A DNA stretch of 64,000 nt from Labia minor (lineage: Eukaryota; Arthropoda; Insecta; Dermaptera; Spongiphoridae): assembly GCA_963082975.1 (NCBI GenBank), contig OY720346.1:36049787-36113786 (forward strand). The letters are read 5' to 3'. The translations under genes were made by a program, and so were the position numbers. Positions 51,601-59,646 of this stretch are shown here, piece after piece (position 1 is the first letter of the stretch; every line of letters begins with the position of its first letter). The notes beneath the pieces are model-generated. The model was given only the letters and a program-made list of their open reading frames with translations, was not told the DNA's origin and searched no databases.

Positions 51601-51985
51601 ACAAAAAGTTATCACAGTATAATCCAAAAAATGATTTAATATATAATAGAGAATTTAAAATAATATTTAAATAATGTAAAAAATTGTAATTATTATAGAT
51701 ATAAATTAATTTGAATAAAGTTACCATAATACAATTGTGCTTTCCGACAGCCCATAAATTGACTTTTTTATCGTCTCCACCAGTGACAAGAACTCTTCCA
51801 GACTTGTGGCCGAGGGCCAAACAATTAACGTTCGAGGCATGAGCAACAAAATCTTCTAAAAAAAATTTCGAAATATTCAAAATTTGACAAGTTTTGTTTT
51901 CATTAAATCATACAAATATTTTCCCAATTAGATTAAATAATAAAAACTTACGTAAACGCCAAGCTCTTTTAGAAGAAGATGCCAT
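29565..51985 (-). CDS. KATNB1: Katanin p80 WD40 repeat-containing subunit B1 (17 exons)
   Basis: The regulatory subunit of the microtubule-severing enzyme katanin, which targets the p60 ATPase to centrosomes and spindle poles. Exons on the minus strand: 51985-51952, 51855-51725, 50287-50069, 49992-49867, 49101-48914, 48823-48706, 48525-48329, 47911-47787, 47246-47205, 47082-46794, 46725-46587, 45716-45363, 44573-44409, 44326-44250, 43993-43919, 30345-30226, 29697-29565. All junctions are GT-AG and phases agree, giving 2532 bp and 843 residues. The start is [22 protein letters not shown]40 repeats fill residues 12-260 ([37 protein letters not shown]). A long low-complexity Ser/Thr/Pro/Gln linker follows, then the con80 domain from about residue 650 ([22 protein letters not shown]) to the stop. 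Human katanin p80 has 655 residues, so the linker is unusually long. Intron 15 spans 13.6 kb and is full of transposons. Confidence 0.95.
30600..30840. promoter_or_regulatory. GC-richer island in intron 15
   Basis: About 240 bp near the 3' end of the intron have balanced composition (GGTCACGCGCCTATGCACGT region, an E-box CACGTG-like core at CACGTGAC). No repeat ends and no family-like open frame. Candidate intronic enhancer, by composition only. Confidence 0.2.
30914..31048 (+). other. Lys/Glu-rich coding-like stretch, unrecognised
   Basis: The plus strand encodes [20 protein letters not shown] followed by WQAKK before a stop, preceded by an in-frame ATA/AAT microsatellite. The regular spacing of Trp and charged residues looks like a real helical peptide. 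I do not recognise the family and see no convincing splice signals. It lies antisense to KATNB1 in its long intron. Confidence 0.2.
32463..32966 (-). mobile_element. Deleted irritans-type mariner, second copy
   Basis: Same family as 2267-2732, in opposite orientation. Ends share GGTCAATAAGTCCGTG, and TA duplications flank it (32461-32462 and 32967-32968). On the minus strand an N-terminal VKKSEF-like piece is joined to the late transposase segment [20 protein letters not shown], which contains the third catalytic region. About 800 bp of the gene between them are gone. The 504-bp element is therefore a deletion derivative with better-kept ends than the first copy. Confidence 0.85.
33100..33500. 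promoter_or_regulatory. GC-richer island in intron 15
   Basis: Two patches (about 33110-33200 and 33290-33480) contrast with the flanking AT-rich DNA, for example GGGGCGCGTGTCCCTAAAGG. A minus-strand open frame of 81 codons covers part of it but resembles no known protein. Possibly regulatory. Confidence 0.2.
33800..34415 (+). mobile_element. Family 2 HINE-like element, copy A
   Basis: Starts with a hairpin (GGAGTGTCTCC) followed by the subterminal repeat ACTATCTCGC. It ends with ACTATCTCTGGCGAGATAGT (itself a hairpin) running into AAAAA. A (CA)n tract of about 38 bp near 34256-34293 sits where family 1 has its GGAC tract. No coding sequence. The same element occurs in reverse at 37588-38158. 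Confidence 0.75.
34256..34293 (+). repeat. (CA)n microsatellite inside family 2 copy A
   Basis: An uninterrupted CA run followed by GACATTTTTCTC. In copy B the corresponding run is only about 10-14 bp, so the tract has changed length between copies. Confidence 0.9.
34416..36619. other. Intronic AT-rich DNA with one island and a degenerate repeat
   Basis: A GC-richer stretch at about 35130-35350 (GGCACAGTTGGTGACCAAAG, ATCACCTGTTGCCCCC) may be regulatory. At 36415-36600 there is a degraded element with ATACCAAATTTTATCC and GGAGAAAAGTTG. (TA)n and (TG)n runs lie at 34440-34470 and 35080-35118. No gene recognised. Confidence 0.35.
36620..36702. repeat. Palindrome around a (TA)n run
   Basis: ATCACATACG and TAAAATAGCGACC on the left reappear as reverse complements on the right (GGTCGCTATTTT and CGTATGTGAT), with a small unpaired gap. 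A pure (TA)n tract of about 30 bp forms the centre. It could extrude as a cruciform or be a tiny MITE. Confidence 0.6.
36715..36912 (+). repeat. GC-richer unclassified segment, probably a transposon fragment
   Basis: The sequence around GGGCCCACTCTAGAGGGCGG and GTCCGGGCGGAAAATC has the flavour of hAT-type ends seen in arthropods. There is no second terminus or target duplication that I can identify. An open frame of 71 codons over it has no recognised similarity. Confidence 0.3.
36913..37587. other. Intronic DNA with a GC-richer patch
   Basis: A patch at about 37010-37110 (CGCCATGCGGTCCCTCTGAA, GCGCTAAATTAGCGCCC with a hairpin) is less AT-rich. Otherwise no gene or repeat end recognised. Confidence 0.3.
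37588..38158 (-). mobile_element. Family 2 HINE-like element, copy B (inverted)
   Basis: Reverse complement of copy A over almost its whole length: the plus strand starts TTTTTACTATCTCGCCAGAG and ends GAGTGGAGACACTCCAG. The 5' subterminal repeat has diverged (ACTAGCTCAC). Together with copy A it forms a 0.6-kb inverted repeat separated by 3.2 kb within one intron. Confidence 0.75.
38311..38943 (+). mobile_element. Family 1 HINE-like element, full-length copy
   Basis: Complete from AAGTTGACCTGTGGCCAGG to CGTCGGTCGGTAAAAA. TGACGTCA sites lie at 38502 and 38522. It is nearly identical to the copy at 54396, including a shared deletion before TTTGGTGTGAAAATAACC, so these two belong to the same young subfamily, distinct from the copy at 3541. 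Confidence 0.8.
38944..40491. other. Intronic DNA with a possible hAT-type end
   Basis: At 39957 CAGCGTTTCACAACCTTTCA resembles the 5' end of hAT-type MITEs, but no matching right end or duplication was found before 40490. A short (CA)n run lies at 40121-40140. Nothing else recognised. Confidence 0.35.
40492..42995 (+). mobile_element. hAT transposon, full length with 8-bp target duplication
   Basis: 2504 bp with ends CAGGGCTTCTTAAACTG on the left and, as reverse complement of the right, CAGGGCTTCTTAAACTT. The flanks carry a perfect 8-bp duplication, CCATAGAC (40484-40491 and 42996-43003). Subterminal GGGGGTCGC words (AAGGGGGTCGCAAAG near the left end, GAAGGGGGTCGCTAT near the right) recur in opposite orientation. 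It carries one ZBED/SCAND3-type transposase gene, now broken. The perfect duplication and the long surviving open frames suggest a moderately recent insertion. Confidence 0.95.
41147..42780 (+). pseudogene. hAT transposase of the ZBED5/SCAND3-like group, broken
   Basis: The N terminus is [10 protein letters not shown] with a Ser-rich stretch. A BED zinc finger follows (YGFTCSSH...[10 protein letters not shown]...[10 protein letters not shown]), split by a frameshift near 41370. The RNase H-like core begins with [12 protein letters not shown]-like sequence and [20 protein letters not shown] (first catalytic Asp in DESTD). It continues after another shift as [13 protein letters not shown] and [15 protein letters not shown], then [19 protein letters not shown]. 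The longest intact frame is 41935-42780. It stops at LCESAFST, just where the C-terminal hAT dimerisation region should start, so that region is lost. Genes of this group have been domesticated several times, but the frameshifts here argue against function. Confidence 0.9.
43386..43455 (+). mobile_element. Helitron 3' terminus
   Basis: CACTCGGGGGTACAGGGGGC and GTCTAGGTGTGAAGAGCGCC run to a decayed hairpin and the terminal CTAG followed by T. The same end, with a perfect hairpin, closes the Helitron at 62934-63564. No matching 5' end was recognised upstream, so how much of 40.3-43.4 kb belongs to this copy is unknown. Confidence 0.75.
50288..51724 (-). other. KATNB1 intron 2, possible ancient transposon remnant
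   Basis: The intron is 1.4 kb. Its central part (about 50400-51260) is less AT-rich than other introns. It contains TACACTGCTTCAAAATAAA near 50405 and GGGTGTAGTGTATG near 50723, which resemble Tc1-type ends in inverted orientation. No transposase could be identified with confidence. Confidence 0.35.
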
Positions 51986-52628
51986 TATTTAATTTTTAAA
52001 ATAGATTTTAAGAGTGCTAATATAAATCGATTAAAACTCCTCGTTATTATCTCATTCATTTTATAATTATAAACATACTAAAAAATTTAAATGATAAATT
52101 GAAAATAAATAAATTACATTTTTAATTAAATGAATATGATCATAAAAGAAAACAAGTTAAGAATTTAAATAAAGAAATGTAAAAACCTCAAAATTCTCCT
52201 TATTAGTATTTATTTAATAATCTCCTTGACATACAATTCCATCTGTGGAGTGGATACCTATGTGATTTCGTGAACTTGCTTTTGTTGTTGATTTGATAGA
52301 TGAAATATATTTTTATTTCAATGCATGATGCTGCCATCTTACGAGTGATTAAATAACAAATATATACAAATAAACTGAGGGAAATAACTAAAGGATTAAA
52401 TTGAAATTAAAGAATATTTTATATTATTACATTGAATATACACATATCGTTTAATTTTACATTCTTATATGTTATACTCAATTCTAAATAATTATATATA
52501 TTTGAAATTATAGAGGTCTAATCTTTAAATATGTTAGTATACTGAAATGAATAACAATATATCAGTAAATTACGATTAATAAAATATATTTTAATTCATT
52601 CATTATACATTTAGTATATTCTTTTTAT
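51986..52628. promoter_or_regulatory. KATNB1 5' flank
   Basis: The region directly upstream of the KATNB1 start should contain its 5' UTR and promoter. It is AT-rich, and no TATA box or initiator stood out convincingly. The start codon sits in TTAAATAATGG, an acceptable arthropod context. Confidence 0.4.
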
Positions 52629-52803
52629 TAATACTTATATAAACCAATATAAATAATTTAAGAATATTGATAGCCAGTGCTTTATAAACAAACTCAAATT
52701 GATATATATATATTGAATATACTGTATTGAAATTTGAGATTACTTATAAAGCACCAGCTATCAATATTCTTAAATTATTTCTTTTAGTTTATATAAGCAT
52801 AAA
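52629..52803. mobile_element. Hairpin MITE upstream of KATNB1
   Basis: Arms of about 70 bp read as reverse complements of each other: ATACTTATATAAAC, then AATAATTTAAGAATATTGAT and GTGCTTTATAA on the left, with their complements on the right to GCATAAAT. About 30 bp of AT-rich loop separates them. It lies 0.6 kb upstream of the KATNB1 start codon. Confidence 0.7.
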
Positions 52804-53836
52804 TATATATATATTAAGTGATATTTAGGAATAATAGTGAAAAAAATAACGTTTTATTGAAGATTAATAAGTCAGTGGCGCAACCACAGGATTTGATCCT
52901 GGGGGGGGGGGTTGACTAGCCGCTACCTTCCTATGGCGCCTCCCCTCCCCCCGGGCTCTCTCAAAGACAAATTAAGATTTTTTTTTTATATTAAATATTT
53001 AAAAAAGTTTTGTAAATGAAACACTGATTTTACAAAATCTGGCAAAAAAATTTAATTTTGTATTTTATTTACTCGTATTCACAGTTGTAGTTTTTCCAGC
53101 TATAAGTAAATCATTTTAGCTTTCCTCATGAAATAAGGATAGCTTAAACGATGATAGGAAAATTTTGAAAATTTTTGCTCAGAGATTCTTCGAGATTCCC
53201 ACTTTTCAGACGGTTCTGAATCCAAAACTGCAAAAAAAAATTTTTAAACCGGCTCGTTACCGAGATTACGTCTAAACAAAATGAGATATTGTCTTGAAAT
53301 TTGATATTTAGATGTTTTTTTTTTTTTGGGAATGATGGGCGGGGATTGGATTGTTTTTGGACAAGATGGGACCATAAGAAAGGGTAGTTTAAAGAGGTGT
53401 CAAAGCACATTTTATTGATTTTTTCAATAAATAACGATTTTTATAAGAATTACCATACTAACATATTAAATAGGGAATCGAATTTACTAAAAGTTTCATT
53501 ATATTCATTTTTACCTAAACTTAATAATAAAGGAGTTATTTATAAAAAAACTACTTTAAGATTTCCAAATCTTTTCGTCCGCCCGTAGTGCACCGTAGTG
53601 GCAGGATATTTTGAAAGAAATCATGTAAAAATCCCTAAGAAAAAATCCCTAAATCCAAATATCCCTAAAAGAATAAATCCCTAAATAAAAAATTTCCCTA
53701 ATTTTTTTTTTACTTATTTAATAATGAATAGCCGAAGAGACTTGAATGAGGTAGTTATACATCATGCTTGGTGTCATCACATCTGTTCCATCTGGTTTTT
53801 TAGCGTCCCATTTTTCATGGTTTGCCTTCATTATGG

Positions 53837-54127
53837 TCAGAAGCTCATCATGCGAGTCGCTGAATGAAGTTTTGCTTGGTAGGCTACAATGACTTTTGAT
53901 GGTGGTACCAAAACCAAAGCTACAAGAGTTCGTAAATGAGTGGAGTTGTCAGGATTATCTATATCATTATAGAGCTTCAAAACTTCTGGCATTGACTTGA
54001 TGTTTCTATAAATGCATTGAGCAAAATGAAAAAGACAACCTCTGATGATAGTAAATTTCATAAATTGCGTTGTGTATTCCCTGGTGAAATATACAGTGCA
54101 AATGGTGTATTTTGTATTTGGAATCAT
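53837..54127 (-). pseudogene. MULE transposase fragment
   Basis: The minus strand reads MKFTIIRGCLFHFAQCIYRN, then a YNDIDN-type linker and LRTLVALVLVPPSKVIVAY. In the MULE domain the segment (V/I)xGCxFHFxQ, a short spacer and a LxxLxALxFLPPxxVxxA(F/Y) segment follow the second catalytic Asp, and this order is kept. About 96 codons remain of a domain that normally spans several hundred residues. No upstream DDE residues are present. Confidence 0.8.
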
Positions 54128-54395
54128 TAAGCTATTAAAACATATGCTAATAAACGGAATTTGAGTAAATTCCCTTTATTTTACATACGAATTTGACACC
54201 CCTTTTTTTTTTTTTTTTTTTTTTTTTGGAAAAATCACGTGTGTGGGCCCTATGTATGTATTTTGACCTATTTTTCCCTACTTTCGGTCCAGGCCTGATT
54301 ACCTCCTTGGGAGGTCGTGTCTCAGGCAACTGGGTGTCATGCTCACCTTGTGATTTAATTTTCTGACTCACAATTAAAATTAATACAAAAATGAT

Positions 54396-55021
54396 AAGTT
54401 GACCTGTGGCCAGGTCCGAACCGACCGACGGTTTGAAATAAATTAATTTCCAGCTACAGAAACAATTTCAAATGATTTTCATATATCTATTAATGTAATA
54501 AAAAACAGATATGGATACATAAATAATAAATATAAACATTTTTAATTTTATTTTATTTATAATATATATGCAAGACCAGGCTGTGACGTCATGAATGGCT
54601 GGATGACGTCATATAATTTTAAATCAAGAAAAAACTAATAAATATGATTTTTCTCGAGGATAAAACCAATACAAAGTGCATGATTCGTGGTGATATATAA
54701 AAAAATCTCCTTTGGTGTGAAAATAACCCTTTCCTTCCTATCGTCGATCGCTAATACTACCACTTCCGGTTTCCGGAATTGCACCAAAAGTTGATCAATT
54801 CATCCCACTGATGCATTAAGTAAATATACCAAATTTCATCAAAATCGGTTGAGCCGTTCAGGCTGTACACATCTATACGGACGGACAGACGGACAGACAT
54901 CATGCTAAAAATACTTTTTTCTGTTTAGAAAATGCATGATTCGTGGAGATATGTAAAAATCTCCACATGTGAAATTTGGTGTGAAAACAATACCTCCCTT
55001 ACTATCGTCGGTCGGTAAAAA
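54396..55021 (+). mobile_element. Family 1 HINE-like element, full-length copy nested in the MULE
   Basis: Complete, from AAGTTGACCTGTGGCCAGG to CGTCGGTCGGTAAAAA, with TGACGTCA at 54584 and 54604. It is almost identical to the copy at 38311, apart from a shorter GGAC tract. Being the innermost layer of three insertions, it is the youngest here, which fits its near identity with the other copy. Confidence 0.85.
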
Positions 55022-55332
55022 AATTTGTTTTTAGTGATTTTTTCTTTTAGGGATTTTTACCCGTTTCCATTTTGAAAAAATTAGTCTTCACTTCATAATT
55101 TTTATGAAATTTGCAATTAATGTATTATTAATAAAAAATATTTAGAATTTGAGTAATATTATTATTTATTTTATATTAATAAACTTACTTATTATACCCT
55201 AAGTTATACTTTAAGAATTATTTTTTTTTTCTTTTCTATTTGTAATATAGTATATATACAGCAATTTATATTTTTTTTTTTCTCCTGAGGGGTTTTAACC
55301 CTCAAACCCCCCCCCCCCTGGTTGCGCCACTA

Positions 55333-56298
55333 TAATAAAAGTAATACTTCAAGTTTTTGTTATCCACCACTTCACACACTTAACGCGCCAAAGTCTTAGC
55401 TAATTGTTTTCGATCGTTCGACACAGAGACAATCAAAAAATCTTTTCATGGAGTATATTAATTAAATTTATATAACATAAACTAAAAGATTATTATATAC
55501 AATAAAAATTGTTAAATGTTTCGATATTTTTAAAAATTAAAAATATCATGAGAGTACTTCTTTTTCGCATTTCTATAAATTAATATTATTAAAAAAAGAT
55601 AGATGTTTAAGTTTATGAGTTGTTTTTGAATTTATTTTAAAATTGACAAAAAATAGATTTCTTAAGTTGGTATAGAGTAAAATAAAAGTATTCTTTCATT
55701 TACTTCTATGCACGACTAAAGAGGGTTCATCAATCATTTTTATTAGCTCACTTGTAAATTGTTGAATTTTTTAAATAGACTATAAAAAAGTCTATAGAAG
55801 GGATTTACACCCAGTTTTTAACAATAATAACTCCTAATTTTACCATTACGATTTTTATTTCTTCCTCTTTTTTATTAGTTCAAAGTATAACCACAGATGG
55901 CCTAGGTGTCTTTTTAAGGAACGACTTAAAACATAGAAATTTGTGATCTCTATTATCTATGATTGGAATCATATATTGGTATTATGATCATATTATGTCA
56001 ATTATTGTTTACTTTTTTCTTTAACTTATCATTAGATTTTATTCCTATAAAGAGAAATAAATGTTTATATTTCTATAATTTTAACTGATTTATTGTTTTT
56101 GTATTTGTTTTAATTTTTAAATATTAATAATAAATAGAACTTTCACAATTGAATTGATATTGATATATATATATATATATTTACATATATATATATCCAG
56201 CTATCTAATCTATACATATATAAATATATTGTTTGAAAGATATTAGATTCTAATTTTAAATCATTATTTATAAAGTTGTTAAATAATTAGAAGAAACA
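55333..56298. promoter_or_regulatory. 5' flank of the F-box gene
   Basis: Between the hAT element and the F-box start codon. AT-rich, with a (TA)n run near 56162-56180 and no clear core promoter element. A slightly GC-richer part at 55340-55430 follows directly after the hAT insertion. Confidence 0.35.
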
Positions 56299-59047
56299 AT
56301 GAAGAAAAAACAAAAATCAGAAAATGGTATTCCCCAAGAAAGCGAAAATTCCCATACAACTGGACTTCTTAATCTTTCTGATGATGTCTTACTAATGATT
56401 ATGTCCCACTTGAATCATATCGATCTTATCAGCCTTGGATTGTAAGTTTATTTTTATATAAGTTTAAATCTTTTAATTATGTAAATATATAATATAATTA
56501 GATTATAACAAAATATATTACTTGTACTTTTTCAGGACATGTGAAAGATTCAATAGTGTGTTTCAAGACAGAACATTATGGGTGAATGTAGATTTAAGAG
56601 CGAAACCACTAAAAAGAGTTGATTTAATGGATTGTCTATGTTATTTTAAACAAACAACAAAATCGATTGCTACCCGTGGCAGAGCAAACTATGGTTCAAA
56701 ACCTACTGGACATAGTTCATTATTCCCTTTGGCTTTTCTTCAAATAATATCACAATCTTGTCCAAGATTAGAGACATTGATTCTTGAGCAATTTATAATT
56801 CAAGGTTCTGAGGTAAGAGAATATAATGTTTAAATTTTAAAATTAATAAAAATATTTTTTATAACTATATTTGATTCAAAAGTAAAATGTATATTATGAG
56901 GTATTTATATTCATAATTAATTTATTAATATAATTTAATTCAAATATTTGCCTATAATTTAAAAAAATTTACATATCTTTACATTTCATGCCCTGGAAAA
57001 TATAGATTAGAATTTTTCATACCCTTTCATTATACTAAATATCACTTTGGGGTAAAGGGAGAAGATCTAGAATTATTTATATACATTTATATATATATAT
57101 ATATGTTGTATTAACAATGGTATTTTTCTGTACTAATATTAATCATCATTATTAATGCTCAATTCTTCTTAGCTTATATGGTCTCGAATACTTCTTACAA
57201 TATTTTTATATTGAAATTCGTATAATCGTCATAAAAAACAACTGATGCAAGAGAATTACACAACTTTCACTTTTTACTCTTCTTTATACTAATTTTTACT
57301 TAATTTTAATTGTCAATATCGTTTAACTTTTATTTATCTTTTATTTCTAATAAAAATTTTAGAAAATTGAAATATTTTAGTAGAAGCCATTTTGAAAATT
57401 CCCCTTTTAAACTCTCTCAGAGTACTTTTAATGAAAAAATCACTGTAACATCTCAGGTATCATATCTGAAAAACAGAATTGAAGTTTTGAATACCCTTTC
57501 GTTTTTGAGCCTTGCCCATAAACACCGACCATTTTATCCGACTGTTTTTTTAACTTAGGAACCTTAAAAACATGTATTTTCATTCAAAGCTCAATTCGAA
57601 TTTTTGACTGATCGCAATACTTCCTCCATTATTATTATTATTCATATCCATATTTTGAACCTTTTTAATGATTTCACTTAATAACCACTTATTTTTTGTT
57701 ATAGTGTTATTATTTTAGAAAGAAAATTAAAACTTAATTCATTTTCAGGTGAAAATAAGTGATTTTCCAAGAAACTTGACTCATTTAGCTATTAAATCAT
57801 GTCCAGTTTTCTCTCTTCCGAAAGACTATTCATATTTTCATCAAATTCAATATCTTTTGCCACAATTAAAAGTATTTATTATTTATTTATTAAGTTTGCG
57901 TTATATATATAGTATTTTATTGTTAAATAAATTATACTTTTTTAGATTTTGAATTTGAGCTACAATTCTTGGTTCGATGGTCATTCCCTAATGGCTTTAA
58001 GTCAACTTCCAAATCTTGAAGAACTGAATTTAAGAGGTTGTCATAATCTACAAGGATGTGTAGCTTATTTTAGTCTTGCTGCACGTTTTGGTTTTAAAAA
58101 ACTCAAGGTATATTATTTTTTAAAAACTCAACATTTAATAAAAATAATTTAAATTTAATCACTGATTGTAATTGTTATTATATCATTTAAAGATTTAACT
58201 TTGATTTCATTTTTAAAGTATATGTATTGTATTTATTTATTGTAATATTACTTTTTATTGAGAAAATCATTTTACTGTTATTAAATTTGAATTTTATTTA
58301 AAAAAACGCTCTTCTATTTAACATTTTATTTTATTACTTTATTTGTCTTTTAGATTTTGGATATGAGAGATACTTTCATTCGTGATTCAGAAGTATGTTG
58401 CTTTGATCGATCTCCAAGTCTAACACATCTCTATCTTGAACATCCTCGTGTTGCTCCAAAATCTCATCGATCTCTAGTTGTTGATGACAGTGATGATGAT
58501 GCACCAACACACAAACGAAAACGACGCAAATATGGACCAGATTCTGATAATTACGGCAGTGTTATTGTTGTTGGCTTGACAAACGTTGCTCCAGGAGAAC
58601 CTTGTTTTCAACTTGTTCCTGTAAATCAAAATGAAAATGGACTTCCATATTTACGTTTAAATGGAGATCGGGCAGTTAAAATTGCCTTTTGTAATAGAAC
58701 AGTTAACATTACCTATGATCCAGGAAATTCACAAGACAGGGAAGAACAACCTCCAGTTTCCAAAGCGGATACAAAAAACAAAGAAGAACCCAGTACATCA
58801 AGAAATCGTGAAGAAAAAGAAAAAAGAGATTATTCATCCCAGTCCAAACAACGAAATTCGAAAACATTAACAAATGATGAATTACAATCTTCAAATTCTA
58901 AAGATTATTCTAAACCAGGTCCGTCAGGTGAAAATAAAACCTCAAAAGAAAATTTACAGTGTTCAGTTTCAAATAATAAATCAAATAAAATAAGAAATGA
59001 ACCTGGTCCTTCATGGCTTCCTCAAAATTCAGATGAAACTATTGTAT

Positions 59048-59081
<34 letters not shown>

Positions 59082-59646
59082 GAAAGAAAGAAAATTATTA
59101 GATGAAGATAATCAACCTGGACCATCAGGGGAACAAAAAATTTCTTTAAAAAGAAAATATGAAACTTTAAATCGAATAATAAAAACGGATGCATTATCAG
59201 ACTCTGATACAGACTTTATGACATCAGATGATGAGGATTTAAATTTCCCAGAACAACATTCATGGTACTATCCACCATATCCAAATGATATTGAACACGA
59301 TGATTGTTTATTGGTTTCTGATTTATCAATTATCAATTTTTGTCCTTTATTAAACCCTGATGAAGATGATCAAAATAATCGATTATTTTTCATACGTATA
59401 TGCGCCGGGCCTGATATTAAACGTGAAAATCAATGTAAATTACATACATTAACATTAAGACATTTTAAAGGAATTTCAGATCGAAGTCTTGTTCATTTAG
59501 CAAGAGTAGAATCATTACGTTATCTTGATGTAACAGGTACTTCTGTTACTAAGCAAGGTGTTAGTCGTTTTATGCAAGTACGTCCCGAAGTTGAAATTAT
59601 ATACGGTTTTTCAGAAGATAATCAACAAAAGTGTAATACTAATTAA
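56299..59646 (+). CDS. F-box/LRR-repeat protein, FBXL12-like (5 exons)
   Basis: Predicted substrate-recognition subunit of an SCF ubiquitin ligase. Exons: 56299-56441, 56536-56812, 57749-57871, 57946-58107, 58354-59646. GT-AG junctions agree in phase, giving 665 residues. The start MKKKQKSENG follows an in-frame leader without other ATGs. The F-box is at residues 24-65 (LNLSDDVLLMIMSHLNHIDL, then CERFNSVFQDRTLW). Leucine-rich repeats follow to about residue 260 (CPRLETLILEQF, LPNLEELNLRGC, FKKLKILDMRDT). A 270-residue insert is rich in Ser, Lys, Asn and acidic residues, with three PGPS motifs and an Asn run near residue 467. The LRR resumes at about 585 (CKLHTLTLRHFKGISD, SLRYLDVTGTSVT). The F-box and first LRRs resemble vertebrate FBXL12, but that protein (about 326 residues) lacks the insert, so orthology is not certain. 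AATAAA occurs 15 bp after the stop. Confidence 0.88.

Larger units (their letters stand above)
53617..55068 (-). mobile_element. Mutator-like element (MULE)
   Basis: A perfect 9-bp target duplication, ATTTTGAAA, flanks it (53608-53616 and 55069-55077). Terminal inverted repeats share GTAAAAATCCCTAA and further iterated ATCCCTAAA units. It encodes part of a MULE transposase on the minus strand and has itself received a family 1 HINE-like element. Without that insertion it would be about 0.83 kb, so most of the transposase gene was already lost. Confidence 0.9.
52873..55332. mobile_element. hAT element containing two nested insertions
   Basis: Ends are CAGTGGCGCAACCA and, as reverse complement of the right, TAGTGGCGCAACCA, followed on both sides by G or C runs (GGGGGGGGGG and CCCCCCCCCC). 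The flanking 8 bp are similar, TAATAAGT and TAATAAAA (6 of 8). The interior that belongs to the hAT itself (52873-53607 and 55078-55332) lacks a recognisable transposase, so the outer element was non-autonomous. It carries the Mutator-like element at 53617-55068. Confidence 0.8.

Noticed and set aside
58661-58870. Alternative plus-strand open frame inside exon 5 of the F-box gene
   Set aside because: It is an overlapping frame of the Ser/Lys-rich insert; the long frame is continuous through it and in phase with the upstream exons.
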